DNA from: Mesorhizobium sp. STM 4661
Lineage (GTDB): Bacteria; Pseudomonadota; Alphaproteobacteria; Rhizobiales; Rhizobiaceae
Direction: 5' to 3'
Assembly (NCBI RefSeq): GCF_000359125.1
Contig: NZ_CAAF010000012.1
Coordinates: 1 to 60,278, forward strand
Length of the DNA: 60,278 nt
Shown here: one piece after another, positions 36,840 through 47,654 of the stretch
How positions within the stretch are numbered: position 1 is the first letter of the stretch
Layout of the letters: every line of letters begins with the position of its first letter
The notes under the pieces: model-generated
The model's database searches: none
What the model was told of the DNA's origin: nothing
The model's input: the letters and a program-made list of their open reading frames with translations, nothing else
Made by a program: the position numbers and the translations under genes

Positions 36840-37450
36840 GCGCAAAGGGAAAGCTTGTCGGAAAGACGGTGAGATGAGGCGGCTGGCGGCCAACGCTCAT
36901 CAGACGCTCCTGCCCCACCATATCGCGGCAAGGTTTCCAGAAGCGCTCGTATACGGATGACTGGGATTTGCATAGAGATCGTCGGCAGCGGCGCACTCGA
37001 CAAGATCCAGATAATGCTCATGCCGGTTTCCTCGCGTAACTTCTGGACGAGTTCTAGGATCTGGGCCTGGATCGTCACGTCGAGGGCGGTCGTCGGCTCA
37101 TCGGCGATAAGCACCTTTGGGTCACCGGCGGAGCGCAAGGGCGATCATCACCCGCTGGCGCATCCCTCTGGAGATCTGGTGCGCATAGTCGTTTACCCTG
37201 TCCTGCGGCGAGGGAATGCCGCCCCGGGAGAGAAGTTCGATCGCACGCTTGCGCGCCTCGCTACGGCTGAGACCGAAGTGCTTGCGCAACGGCTCCATCA
37301 ACTGGTAGCCGACCGTGAAGACCGGGTTGAGCGATGTCATCGCGTCTGGAAGATGAACCCAACCTCGCAGCCGCGGACCTTTCGCATTTCGCTCGGGTCG
37401 AGTGACAAAAGATTCCGGTACCCGAGACGCACCCTCCACACACGATTTCA
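36840..37450 (-). pseudogene. peptide ABC transporter ATP-binding gene (dppD type), decayed
   Basis: Pieces of a DppD-like ATPase occur in three frames: NLLSLDPSEMRKVRGCEVGF (near 37390), [36 protein letters not shown] (signature degraded from SGG to SRG), and [20 protein letters not shown] (Walker B). The Walker A region is missing and the end is unrelated. Probably part of the same lost transporter as the binding-protein relic at 40120-40579. Confidence 0.8.
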
Positions 37451-37858
37451 GCATGCCTGTTCTAAGTCGCGCGAGATGCGCACCAAGGTTGCCACTTCGC
37501 CGGTTCGAATCGGTGGCACTGCCAGAACTCGGAGACCTCGACGAAAAGGCCGCAGCCTCCTTATGCGGTCTCGCCCCGATGAGCCGACAATCCGGACGAT
37601 GGACCGGACCGCTTTCATTGCTGGCGGGAGAGGTCATCGTCCGACAAGCATGTAGTAACGCTCGATATTTTCGTTCCATAAACGGATGAAACAATCTCTC
37701 GAACGGATTCAATTTAATTCTTATTTAAACAGAGATTCGATTACAGGGTTGCATCAAGTCCAAATTTCATTTCTTTCGTCTATTGGGAATCCCATTTCCT
37801 TTTTTTGGGGGTAACGTCACTTCCCGTCACGTTGCAGCCGTCTGCTTAGCCGATCGCG
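37451..37858. other. AT-rich gap, no gene seen
   Basis: Clearly more AT-rich than its surroundings between about 37690 and 37810, with T-runs and no long frame. It lies downstream of the S15-type gene and may contain its transcription end, but no clean hairpin-plus-T-run was found. Confidence 0.35.
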
Positions 37859-39673
37859 TCACGCCGCTCCCGATGACGCAGGAATAATAGGCAGCTTAAT
37901 GTGAGAAGGATAAGTACTATTATGAAAGACCGAATTGACGGCTACCTCCACTCGGTGGTTCTGTCCCAACCGTTCACCCGTATTCGGGTTGATATCAAAC
38001 CGGGGGAAATTGCTACTGGAGATGTCCAGCCGAATACGATGGCCAGGCGCAAAGTAGTTGCTGCTAGGAGGGAGCAGAACTTTGATCTCGTACACCTTGC
38101 TTGGCTCCAGTAGCGACGGTTCAGTATAGGAGTCACGATACCGCGCCCGTTGAATACCATCGGTTATATTCAAAGCAAACCCCATGGGATAGTCCGCATT
38201 CGGCAGATAAACGTCCACAAGCTTCGCGGTAAAGTCCGTATCCCTCGATGAAGAGCTGATATACAAGATAACTTCAATCGATCCAGTTACCTCTACCCCT
38301 TCTTCAAGAGGTTCAGACTCGAACACTAGCACGTCTGGCCGGGAAGCTAAGGGTAAGTTTGCCTGATGCCCCGACTCGGGACGGGTGCGCTGATCGAATC
38401 CTCCGACTTCCATGGAATTATCTGCTGATGAATTGCCCCCCCCCACGGTGGGTACCGGGTCCTTGGGATTAAAACTGTACATGGAAGGTTGCACGTCCTT
38501 CTCGGGTTTCCTCGGAGACAACACGCCTCCAGACTGGAGATAGAACGGTGTATAACAGGTGCGAGCCAGCGGCCATTCGGTTTCATACCGCCAGTAACCG
38601 CCGTGATCAATACGATCCAAATCCTCGATTTTGCGCCCGGTTCCGCCACCCATCACAAAGATTTTCACCCGGGGCTCATCGAGGATACCGGTATCGATAT
38701 TCCGGAGAGTCTGTTCAAACCAGGCTAGCCTTAAATCGTTATATTCGAGGGCAGCGACAATCCCGAAGTGCGCCTCCCCGGCGTGCGGCAATTCCAATTC
38801 TGCATGGTTCCATGGTCCCATAATGAGTTTTATCGGATGTTTTTTGCGTTTGGCTAATTCATGAAAAGCCTGCACAGTGACATGCGAGTGTGAGTCGTAC
38901 CAGCTGCCAAGCAAATATACCGGCACGTCGGCATAAACATCCCAGTAATCGTCGGCGTTGCGCCCGATAGCCTGCCAATATTCATCGTATTCGCCGCGGT
39001 TCTGTACATTGAGGGCAAAGTCCTCGTATTCTGGTAAAATGGCGAGAGGCGAGCGACCCTTGCGCAGGGGCATGATGTCCAACCATCTACGCATGTTTTT
39101 TCTGGCGTCGGAGAGGATTTCTCGGATTACAGGATAGCGCCAAGACTTCCGGTCCTCCAGTGCCATGACAAATGTCCAGACGATTATGTCCAGGCGTGCG
39201 GCACCACCCTGACGTAGGCGTCCGCTGTGATGGTTGGAGAAGCCTTGGGAAATAAATTGGGCGCCAAGGTGCGGAGGGTTCGTCTGTCCCAGAGCCGCTT
39301 GCGCAATTGCAGGATAAGAGAGACCAATAGTGCCCACTTTCCCATTGCACCAAGGCTGTTGGCCAAGCCAGGCCATTGTATCGTAACCATCCCAGGCTTC
39401 GCCTGGGCCCCAAGCGTGAAAAGTCCCTTCAGAGCCGTAACGTCCACGTACATCCTGCATCAGCACAGCATAACCACGCCTAGTGAAAAAACAGGCTTCC
39501 TTGCCCCGCCCTTCCCCCCGTTTATCGTACGGGGTGCGGCACAGAATAGTCGGAAAAGGTCCAGGTAAAGGCTGCCCTTCCTTGCCAGGCAAGTACAGAT
39601 CGCCCGCAAGATTCTTTCCGTCACGCATTGGGATCATGATATCGGGTCGAATGGTAACATCATCGTGTCTCAT
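37859..39673 (-). CDS. CocE/NonD-type S15 hydrolase (copy A)
   Basis: A 604-aa alpha/beta hydrolase of the cocaine-esterase/X-Pro dipeptidyl-peptidase group. The triad is visible: Ser119 in GTIGLSYPAIAQ, Asp260 in LLGSWYDSHSH and His290 in IMGPWNHAEL. A jelly-roll C-terminal domain follows (GSIEVILYISSSSRDTDFTA, then LDISSSNFPRFDINPNTG). Members cleave esters or amides of acyl-amino acid type. The first residues show no signal peptide. Base composition appears lower in GC than in neighbouring genes, which suggests separate arrival. Its flanks are transporter and matB relics, so its original partners are unclear. Confidence 0.9.
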   Translation of the reverse strand: MRHDDVTIRPDIMIPMRDGKNLAGDLYLPGKEGQPLPGPFPTILCRTPYDKRGEGRGKEACFFTRRGYAVLMQDVRGRYGSEGTFHAWGPGEAWDGYDTMAWLGQQPWCNGKVGTIGLSYPAIAQAALGQTNPPHLGAQFISQGFSNHHSGRLRQGGAARLDIIVWTFVMALEDRKSWRYPVIREILSDARKNMRRWLDIMPLRKGRSPLAILPEYEDFALNVQNRGEYDEYWQAIGRNADDYWDVYADVPVYLLGSWYDSHSHVTVQAFHELAKRKKHPIKLIMGPWNHAELELPHAGEAHFGIVAALEYNDLRLAWFEQTLRNIDTGILDEPRVKIFVMGGGTGRKIEDLDRIDHGGYWRYETEWPLARTCYTPFYLQSGGVLSPRKPEKDVQPSMYSFNPKDPVPTVGGGNSSADNSMEVGGFDQRTRPESGHQANLPLASRPDVLVFESEPLEEGVEVTGSIEVILYISSSSRDTDFTAKLVDVYLPNADYPMGFALNITDGIQRARYRDSYTEPSLLEPSKVYEIKVLLPPSSNYFAPGHRIRLDISSSNFPRFDINPNTGERLGQNHRVEVAVNSVFHNSTYPSHIKLPIIPASSGAA

Positions 39674-39739
39674 ACTGCCGCCTTTCTTATGTAATACCGT
39701 TATAGTTTTTCCTTTCGATGTTCTTAGTTAATTAACTCA

Positions 39740-40079
39740 ATTGCATCCCCGTCACGTTGAATAATGCCACCCAATTCACTTCGTGGATAAATATGTTCTC
39801 CGCACTGACGCTTGGATAACGGAAATATTCCATCGAATGTTGAAGAAACATTGCGAGGTTATGATCAATATCTTCGAAAACGTCGTACTCAGGGAGACGA
39901 AGACGGCGGCCCCGCGTTGGAGGCACGCGAGAAAGAGGGCGAAGGCGAAGTGTGACTTGTCGAATACGCCCGGCGAGCGTAGCCAGATCGGCGTATGTAA
40001 CATCGGCATCCTTCTGAAGAACAAGAGCAACGCGTTCCGCTCGATCGGTTAACCTGAAAGCGTCGAATAGGTTACTCAC
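39740..40079 (-). pseudogene. malonyl-CoA synthetase-like (matB) 5' fragment
   Basis: The frame from a GTG at 40079 reads SNLFDAFRLTDRAERVALVL and VTYADLATLAGRI, matching the N-terminus of MatB-type AMP-forming ligases. After a frameshift, KSHFAFALFLACLQRGAAVF matches the next family block. Nothing beyond about residue 100 remains. In rhizobia matB usually stands with matA and matC; neither is present. Confidence 0.65.
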
Positions 40080-40119
40080 GACAGGGTCTCTAGCGCCACG
40101 GATCGTTTTACCCGACAGC

Positions 40120-40579
40120 TTCGAACGTCATCCGGCATAGGTCGTAATGTCTGTTGTGATAATGGCGGCTGGCGTCTTTCCCGCGCATGACGAACAGGGG
40201 CCGTCCCAACGACGCGAGGAGATCGATCAGCAGTCCCGGTGGCTCCATGAGCGCGATGGAAAGGTCTTGTCGTCCGTCTACGAGATATCCTTGACCGCTC
40301 CATGATCAACTATCTGCCGGATGCACCTGACCCCAGCGACGGATCGAGGCGACAGTCTGCCCCAATGACGAACAGCGTGTCGTAAATCGCCAGGCCATGG
40401 TCCTGGGTGATGGTAGTCGACGTCCAGATCGGATCGAAAACGGTGACGCCACTGCTATTCACATACGGACCGTCCGCACGTCGGTTGGCGCTGTCTGTGC
40501 CCGCAGGACGGAAGGCATCGCTAGGGCCCGTTCCGGCGGCAACGCCCACCTTGATGAGATTGCGTCCAGAGATCGTCAT
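40120..40579 (-). pseudogene. peptide-binding protein gene, decayed paralogue of operon 1
   Basis: Starts like the intact binding protein: MTISGRNLIKVGVAAG against MTISRRSLFKTGIAAG, with one Arg of the export motif lost, then SGVTVFDPIWTSTTITQDHG against GGLTIFDPVVTTTNITLDHA. A deletion follows, then VASIRRWGQVHPA and MEPPGLLIDLLASLGRPLFV in other frames, which match the next part. It ends near 40120. Its promoter region with a degraded operator is found 400 bp upstream, separated by an insertion. Confidence 0.8.
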
Positions 40580-41100
40580 GTCCCAGTTTCCCCTTTTTTG
40601 ACTTAATGGCGCGGTTAATCCACGTGCCTATCTGCTTGATGAGCGCTGCGACAGTCAGCTGCGGCCGAGAGATCTTGCTCCCGAACGCCGACCTGCCGAA
40701 AAACGCCCTCGGGGGAGGGATTCTGGCCCGCCCCTATCCATGTGATCATCTCCTCGATGCCAGCGCTCACGCTGATGCTACTCTCGGCTTGGACCGGCAA
40801 TCACCTAAGCTTCAATAGCACGTTTCCGGCGGCGCAGCGCCTCACCCGGTCGGCGACGACGTGGCCTGCCTGGAGCGCCAGCGGCATAAAAAGCCTATTG
40901 TTCCCTCTCATTTCCGCATTCTTGTTTCTTTAATCGTCTTGAGGATTGTCGGCTGCTGGGCCAACGTCAAATTCAATCTGTGTATCCACATCATCTGGTT
41001 TCGAGATGAGCGCAAATCTATTGAGCGCGCTATCGCGTCAACGTATCGCCCGTGGGAATGTAACCGGCGAACGTGCTCTCAGGCCTATTTGTTAGATGTC
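40580..41100. other. duplicated promoter region split by about 300 bp of unknown sequence
   Basis: The two ends (40580-40620 and 40940-41060) resemble the region upstream of the intact binding-protein gene at 31357-31480, while 40625-40935 has no counterpart there and no recognisable gene. Confidence 0.5.
40992..41008. promoter_or_regulatory. LysR-type operator, relic with one mismatch
   Basis: CATCTGGTTTCGAGATG differs from a perfect 7-3-7 palindrome by one base. It belongs to the decayed peptide-transporter copy and corresponds to the intact box at 31452-31468. Confidence 0.5.
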
Positions 41101-41109
41101 GATAGCGTA

Positions 41110-41640
41110 ACCCAGCACGCCGATGAGGACGATCAGCCGATGCAGGTCAATGGCGCTGCTGACGTGCAAGGCCGCGCTGGATCCACCTCCTCAGCACGGC
41201 AGCCGGACTCCATGACCTTGGGGAACACCTCCGCCTTCCAGCGCAGGGCGTACCAGTTGAGCTTTTCGACCGCCGCGAAGAAATCTTCGACCGGCAAGTT
41301 GGTCACCAGCTTTCAGTCGATCGGCTCGCGACCAGGCGGCGGATTTCTCTTCGAGGGCGTGGATGTAAGTCAGAACCTGTCGACTGTAGCGCTTCTGCTT
41401 GCCCACTGGCGGCAAGGTGTCGATGGCGGTGTACTTCACCTCCAGCCAGTCGTCCGTGGGGCGTACTCCACCTCCATCGACGTGGATGTTGAATCAGAAC
41501 AACATGCCGCTGGCGGATTTCGCGATCTCCAGGTGCCTTCGTCGCGCACAACGACTCATAGGCGGCTGTTCTTGGTGCGGACGAAGCCTTCTTCGACCTG
41601 TCGCGCGACAAGGAAATCGGTTTCAGATGATGACCGAGCA
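41110..41640 (-). pseudogene. IS4/IS50-type transposase, C-terminal remnant
   Basis: Minus-strand frames give GWLEVKYTAIDTLPPVGKQK-like sequence (WLEVKYTAIDTLPPVGKQKR), then VLTYIHALEEK, and NLPVEDFFAAVEKLNWYALR followed by WKAEVFPKVMESGCRAEE, which matches the Glu-containing C-terminal block (YALRWK-x-E-x-F-HK-x-L-K-SGCRAEE) of IS4-family transposases related to IS50. Frameshifts and truncation at both ends disable it. Confidence 0.7.
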
Positions 41641-41644
41641 GGGC

Positions 41645-41807
41645 GGCCGTGCGCCTGCAGCATTTCGATCAGATGATCGTGCTCAACACGGGTGTTGAGC
41701 ACCAAAAGGCGATGCCGGCGCTTGTGGCCTGGTGCTTCGATCAGAACTTCAGCTTGGCAATGTCGAACGCCACCAGCACTGCGGCGGCGGGTGTAGAATC
41801 TGAAATG
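41645..41807 (-). pseudogene. IS110-family transposase, N-terminal fragment
   Basis: The frame from 41807 reads MTISDSTPAAAVLVAFDIAK, then EAPGHKRRHRLLVLNTRVEH and DHLIEMLQAHGRPALLG, the start of an IS110-family transposase. It is fused directly to the IS4-type remnant, so the rest was lost when the two were joined. Confidence 0.75.
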
Positions 41808-41821
41808 GTCATGGTTGGTCT

Positions 41822-42381
41822 CTCCGGAATGGGTTGAGAAAATTCACATTCTAGAGAAACTGACTGGCCATGGCAGCCGAGACAGCTGGCACGTAGGTGC
41901 GTTCGCCCTCGATAAAGCCTCCATCCGGTCGAACGGCGACGTCGCGAAGAAACGCAGTTTGACCGCGAGGAGCCTCGGAGACGTCCATGCCGCCGAAGCG
42001 GGGCTTTGCCGCCGTATACATATCAAGCGACAGAAGAATGTCCTCACCGACCAGATATTCAATAGCTGGCGCCATAACACTCGCGTTGTTGTGTAAGTAA
42101 TTAATTGCCCCGGACCCGACGAGGAGAGCGATTAAGGGCTCGTGGTTCGCGGTACATGTTCTTCATTGGACATCGACGACCAGAATGGCCGGGATGGAAC
42201 TTCGGTTGGGTCGGCACTTTTGCGCGAGTCGGCTGGTGATGCCGACATCTTCTTCAAGTGTCGTCCATTGTTACGTTCCTCAACATGCCGGTACCTCCGG
42301 AGAATGCGCTGAAAACAAAATCGTTTCCATTGTCCCCGGGCAAGGACCGATACTACGGCATCGGGTTAACGGATCCGACGA
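41822..42381. other. gene remnant of unknown family and spacer
   Basis: A minus-strand frame at 41851-42075 (74 codons, MAPAIEYLVGEDILLSLDMY, then AKPRFGGMDVSEAPRGQTAF) looks like real protein sequence but I cannot assign it; it may be a fragment of a metabolic enzyme. The rest to 42381 shows nothing recognisable. Confidence 0.4.
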
Positions 42382-43389
<1,008 letters not shown>

Positions 43390-43474
43390 CTAAAACGTGT
43401 GGAGGCAATGATATGAACTGCGGGCCGTACGGTGAATGCTTGAAAATCCGAAAAGCTTGCGCGAGAGTGCGAGA

Positions 43475-43860
43475 ATGACGAACGATCCCTTTTCCGACAT
43501 TCTTAAGCTGACGGGGCGGGAACGCTGGTGATACGGGCGGCTTAACCGCAGGCGGACCTTGGGCGATCCGCTTCCCAGTCCCGAAGACGATCAAGTTCTT
43601 CGCCGTCGCGAGAGGAAGCTGCTGGGTCATTCTCGAGGGCGAGCTGCCGCTCTGGTTCGCGACCGGCGATTTGGGGCTGCTGTCGGTGCCGCTATCGTTC
43701 GTATTGACCAGCCACCCCCGTGTTGATCCGGTCGATGCAATGACGCTGTTCTCCGCGAGGGTAGGACAACCACCTAGATCGGCGACGGCTGCTTCCTCCT
43801 TGCAAATGATGTGGAGAACCTGCTTTCGGCAGCAGTTAGCACCTTTAACATTTGGTTTCA
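43475..43860 (+). pseudogene. AraC-family regulator with cupin N-terminus, truncated
   Basis: From ATG 43475 the frame reads MTNDPFSDILKLTGRERW and stops. A shifted frame continues with GGLTAGGPWAIRFPVPKTIK, FFAVARGSCWVILEGELPL and VDAMTLFSARVGQ, matching the cupin_6 effector domain of AraC-type activators. The DNA-binding domain is missing. Divergent from the aldo/keto reductase gene it presumably once controlled. Confidence 0.75.
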
Positions 43861-43915
43861 TGAAAATCGCCTAGCTCTGTATCAGCTCGCCTCTGTGTAC
43901 CCCATTCGCCCGAGA

Positions 43916-45310
43916 TTACTTACCGCCCACTAGCAGCTCAAATAGCGGTGCCAAGGTGGGCTGCTTATCAAGGTCGAGGATGAAGTCTCCGATCAGCCCG
44001 AGTCGTTTCTCGGAGAAAGGCAACATCGAAATTTCACTGCAATCCTTAAGTTTCCGCATGCCATCGATGAGCGAAGCCGGGTTTTCCGGATGTCCGAACG
44101 GCTTGTCCACACGAATAAAATGTTCTGATCCGCTCTTTAGCCATACTTTAACTGTTGTCGGCGAATTCCCATACTGGCCGTGAGTGCGTTCTATCTCTGG
44201 ATCAACTTCGACCTTGGTAACGGCCATAATACGACGCACGGCCGGATCCTGGAGCGCTTCGGGACGGAAATCGCCAATTGCGACTCTGCCATATTGCGCT
44301 GCGACAGAGATGGCGTAAGGCAGACTGTAACGCGCTCCAACCGGGTCCTTTGGGTTCCACTTTTGGTCGCGCGGCTGAACCACAAGACTCTCAGCGCGAC
44401 GATTCAACCCGAGCTCAATTGAAACAATATCCTCGCCCGCGAAGTTGTGCTTCTCGCGCAATTGTAGCAGCCCGTCGATCCCGAAATGATTACACTTGCA
44501 GGACGGCCAGGGTTTGAAGCCCATGGAGGCGTTCACATAATCGTACCCTAGTTTGTCCATAAGCATATCGAGGTCGAACTCAGGTTCAAAAGCTTTGTAG
44601 AAACCATACTTACCAAAGAACGGCTCCCGCGGGCCGTTGAAGCCCACCATAGCTGATAGAGCCGACTCAATTCCCGAGCGGGCCCGCAATCCCTGCTGCA
44701 ACGCCACAGTGTGGGCACCTTCTTCATACATCTGGTATTCGCCGGCGGCGTGGGCGTAAGCGATTCCGAACGCATTCCGGGTTTTCTCTTCGTCGAGCCG
44801 TAGCAACTTGGTACTAACCGCGGTCGCGCCCCAGACCGAGACCATATTGTCGCGGCCCGTATTTGAAGAATAAGTGGTAACGCTACGCGCGAGACGCACG
44901 TGCAGATCGATAGCTGTTGCGACTGCGGTCAGCAATTCTCTTCCGGTGATAGAAGGGTCCCGTTCGGCCAGTGCCAGGGCCGGCGGGACATCATATGAGC
45001 TTGCGTGACAACCGTTGATATAAATCTCATACGTCTCATCAAAATCAAGGGCTCTGGCCGTAGTCGCATTAACAAGGGCTGCCAAGCTGGAAGGAAGCTT
45101 CTCTCCGGAAACCCAAACGGTGCATTCTGGCTTGCCACCCGACAACGCGCCCAGGTTGCGAGAGAAGTGCGCAATAGGATCATTCGATCCGCCGATCGCA
45201 CACGCAATAGTGTCCAGGATTGAGAGCTTCGCACGTTCTATTGCTTTCTCAGGTATCGTCTCCAGCCCGGAACTGAGAACGTGCCTAATGATTTGCGTCG
45301 TTACATCCAT
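43916..45310 (-). CDS. MmgE/PrpD-family protein
   Basis: A 464-aa member of the MmgE/PrpD fold, which includes 2-methylcitrate dehydratase and cis-aconitate decarboxylase. Typical blocks are AKLSILDTIACAIGG, TARALDFDETYEI with the conserved Asp, ALQQGLRARSGIESA and MGFKPWPSCKCNHFGIDGLL. The start at 45310 lies inside the end of the upstream ATP-grasp gene, so translation is coupled. A dehydratase, decarboxylase or epimerase acting on a small di- or tricarboxylic acid is likely. Pairing with an amide ligase suggests that it prepares or modifies the acid to be ligated (inference). Confidence 0.88.
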   Translation of the reverse strand: MDVTTQIIRHVLSSGLETIPEKAIERAKLSILDTIACAIGGSNDPIAHFSRNLGALSGGKPECTVWVSGEKLPSSLAALVNATTARALDFDETYEIYINGCHASSYDVPPALALAERDPSITGRELLTAVATAIDLHVRLARSVTTYSSNTGRDNMVSVWGATAVSTKLLRLDEEKTRNAFGIAYAHAAGEYQMYEEGAHTVALQQGLRARSGIESALSAMVGFNGPREPFFGKYGFYKAFEPEFDLDMLMDKLGYDYVNASMGFKPWPSCKCNHFGIDGLLQLREKHNFAGEDIVSIELGLNRRAESLVVQPRDQKWNPKDPVGARYSLPYAISVAAQYGRVAIGDFRPEALQDPAVRRIMAVTKVEVDPEIERTHGQYGNSPTTVKVWLKSGSEHFIRVDKPFGHPENPASLIDGMRKLKDCSEISMLPFSEKRLGLIGDFILDLDKQPTLAPLFELLVGGK

Positions 45311-46590
45311 TGCCATACTCCAAATGAAATATCGGGCTGCTGCGCAGATTGTTGTGTTTCGCCAAGGGCCGAAAATGGTATGATCGACCAATCGATCAAG
45401 GCAACGGCATGCTGAAGTATCAGCTTGGTCCGAGCACTGCTGGGTGAAGCGGCGATTACATATCCGATCCAGTCTCGATAATCGCCATGCCTGACGATCG
45501 GCGTCTTGGGTCCGACATACAACTTGACTTCGGCGACACCTGGCACAGCAGCCGCCTGACTGTCGCCATCGATCCAATCGAGGGCGCCATCGCGATCAGC
45601 AACTAGCATCCGCGCCGCCGCAGTATGCGAATGCCGCCTGCGCAAAACCCATTTTTCGCCGATGGCGAGCTTGATGTGCTCGGTGATGAGATCGATACCG
45701 CAAGCCAGCTGAATCAGTTCGGGAGTGGGCGTGCCGTGAAGCCGCGGATTGACTTCAATGACAACTGGGCCACGGTTCGTCCACCGGAATTCAATGCCCG
45801 TTGGCCCCCAGCCAAGGCCGAGAGCTCGCAAACAGCTCAACGAAACATCGACAATACGCCTATGCTCATCATCAGTTAGCAGGGCCGGATATGTGTACTG
45901 ACGACAGACGAAATGCGGTGGAGGGCCGAAGTCAGCGATACCAATTCCAATGATCTGGTCTCCCATTATGTCGGCCCAATAAAGGGGGCCTTCTACGAAT
46001 TCTTCGACCAGTATCCTCGGCGGGGATTGCCATATGTGCTGACCGCCCAACAGATAGGTCGTGTGTTCGGCCAACTCATCGACATTGCGGCACAATTGGA
46101 CACCGCTGCTGCCGCTGCCTACCGCCGGCTTAAGAACCACCGGCAGGCCGATCTCCGCGGCAGAGCTTTCTACGTCTGTCGCATTCACTGCCAGGCGATA
46201 AGCCGGTATTGGAATGCCGGCTTCCGCTAGGAGTTGACGTTGAGTGAACTTATCGCAGCATCGTTCAATCGATGCGGGGTTCGGTCCTGGTAGAACGAAG
46301 TATCGGCAGAGCTCGCCAACTGTCGCGTAGGCTGAATCGTCAAGGTCCGTAAAGCCAGTGATACCAGCAATGTCACAGGTCGCACGCAGCCGGGAACATT
46401 CGCGGATCAGTGCATCGAGATTGTCTGTGTGGACACGGATTGACTCTATGTTTTCCGCCGCGAGATAGTCGTACCGAGCTGGATCGGCGGATAGGGTAAT
46501 TGGATGAAGGCCAAGACGCTGGGCCGCTTTCACGTACAGCAGACCGGTACTCCTGTGGCCTTCAACCAGGATGAGCGCTCTTCTTGCCAT
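45301..46590 (-). CDS. ATP-grasp amino-acid ligase-like protein
   Basis: A 429-aa ATP-grasp enzyme of the L-amino-acid ligase/carnosine-synthase type: N-terminal LILVEGHRSTGLLYVKAAQR (pre-ATP-grasp domain), DKFTQRQLLAEAGIPIPAY, then LPVVLKPAVGSGSSGVQLC (ATP loop) and GIEFRWTNRGPVVIEVNPRL with HGTPTPELIQLACGID (metal-binding Glu/Asn). Such proteins join an acid to an amino acid through an acyl phosphate. GGAGG nine bases upstream supports the ATG. The last ten bases overlap the MmgE/PrpD gene. Together these look like a two-gene operon making or remodelling an amide compound; the substrates cannot be read. Confidence 0.87.
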   Translation of the reverse strand: MARRALILVEGHRSTGLLYVKAAQRLGLHPITLSADPARYDYLAAENIESIRVHTDNLDALIRECSRLRATCDIAGITGFTDLDDSAYATVGELCRYFVLPGPNPASIERCCDKFTQRQLLAEAGIPIPAYRLAVNATDVESSAAEIGLPVVLKPAVGSGSSGVQLCRNVDELAEHTTYLLGGQHIWQSPPRILVEEFVEGPLYWADIMGDQIIGIGIADFGPPPHFVCRQYTYPALLTDDEHRRIVDVSLSCLRALGLGWGPTGIEFRWTNRGPVVIEVNPRLHGTPTPELIQLACGIDLITEHIKLAIGEKWVLRRRHSHTAAARMLVADRDGALDWIDGDSQAAAVPGVAEVKLYVGPKTPIVRHGDYRDWIGYVIAASPSSARTKLILQHAVALIDWSIIPFSALGETQQSAQQPDISFGVWQWM

Positions 46591-46799
46591 TGGCGTCGAC
46601 CTCCGTTGTGTGCCGTCCGGCGGCCTGAGCGTAAACAGGCGCTGGCTTATATTCGTCGCTGACCTCAGACTTGCCGGACGATACCATTGTCGACGAGCCT
46701 CAATTGCGAAAGTTCTGCAAAGTTATTTGAAGTATCTTATTGCAATAATTTGCTTGGCAGAGTTGTCGGGCCGACGACTTGGCCCTACCTTCATTCTCC

Positions 46800-46937
46800 G
46801 CCGGGAACCTCAAGGCCAGCCTGATCGAATATGCGGGCCGGTTTCCGAAGGTGGAGATCCGGATGGTTGAAGGATCGCGCTCGCGCCTGTTTTCAGGGCT
46901 AGCAGGCGGTCTCGACGACATGGATCGCGAGCGGTGA
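46800..46937 (+). pseudogene. LysR-type regulator fragment
   Basis: A short piece of the effector domain, NLKASLIEYAGRFPKVEIRM and EGSRSRLFSGLAGGLDD, typical of LysR proteins. Both ends are missing; it abuts a recombinase relic. Confidence 0.65.
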
Positions 46938-47240
46938 TCTGGTTCCCAGAGAGGACACGCGATGGCTTTGCGAACCGGGCGCATCATACAGGATCGCCTT
47001 GCGCTCCAGATGGTGCGGTCTGATCTCATGCATCATGACGCATCTCCTGCCGGGAGAGCGGTCGCCGTCGACCTGATCGAGAATCAGGCTGACAATTTGC
47101 TTCGTCACTGGAGCGTCTCGGCGGCCAGCGCTTGCCAATCCGGCCTCTGCACCGTCTCGGCGTCGTTCAGCTTCGAGAACAGATCGAACTGGCATGTCGT
47201 GGGCCGGCGCGGCGTGGACATCTCCCTATTCAAGTCGTGA
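46925..47240 (-). pseudogene. serine recombinase operon relic (copy 3), 5' end only
   Basis: The small upstream protein begins at 47240 (MSTPRRPTTCQFDLFSKLND, then RPDWQALAAETLQ) and is nearly the same as that before copy 2, but a stop follows. The recombinase start region RPHHLERKAILY is present near 47030 and then loses frame and stops matching at about 46925. Confidence 0.75.
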
Positions 47241-47654
47241 GAGCCCAAAGCTGCTCTCCTGCGATTGCGATGGGGCACCCGTGTCCCGGAGCAGCGTCGC
47301 CAGGGCGCCAAGCGCGGCAAGGTCGACATGCGCAGCAGTGGTGAGCTCGCGTTGCGCGGGCGCTTCCGGCGCCTACCGCAACCAATGGAAGCGGGTCCGA
47401 CCGATCGCCGCATCAGCATCGAGTAGCTTGTCGAGCGCCTGCAGCTTCTTCCCGAGACTAGATCTAGACGCGCGTTATGGCCCGGGCCTGAGCCCAAGCA
47501 GAAAAGGCGCAGCTGGGGCATTCGAATAAGCCGGAATGAAAACTGAACCTCGACCACCAATCCCCGCACGCTGCTCGCATCGTCGCCCGCCCACGCGCGG
47601 CACCGCAGGAGCACTGACGAAGCGATCAGAGCGGCAGGCAGCTACGACTGTAGT
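47241..47654. other. no intact gene; recombinase leader remnant
   Basis: 47245-47345 (minus strand) resembles the leader before recombinase copy 2 (ATLLRDTGAPSQSQ). The rest to 47654 carries only short frames without recognisable content. Confidence 0.4.

Noticed and set aside
37690..37810. nod-box-like promoter in the AT-rich gap
   Set aside because: The conserved ATC...GAT spacing and repeated half-sites of a nod box are not present.
46800..46937. A functional LysR regulator for the ATP-grasp/MmgE operon
   Set aside because: Only about 45 codons of the effector domain remain and the helix-turn-helix is missing.
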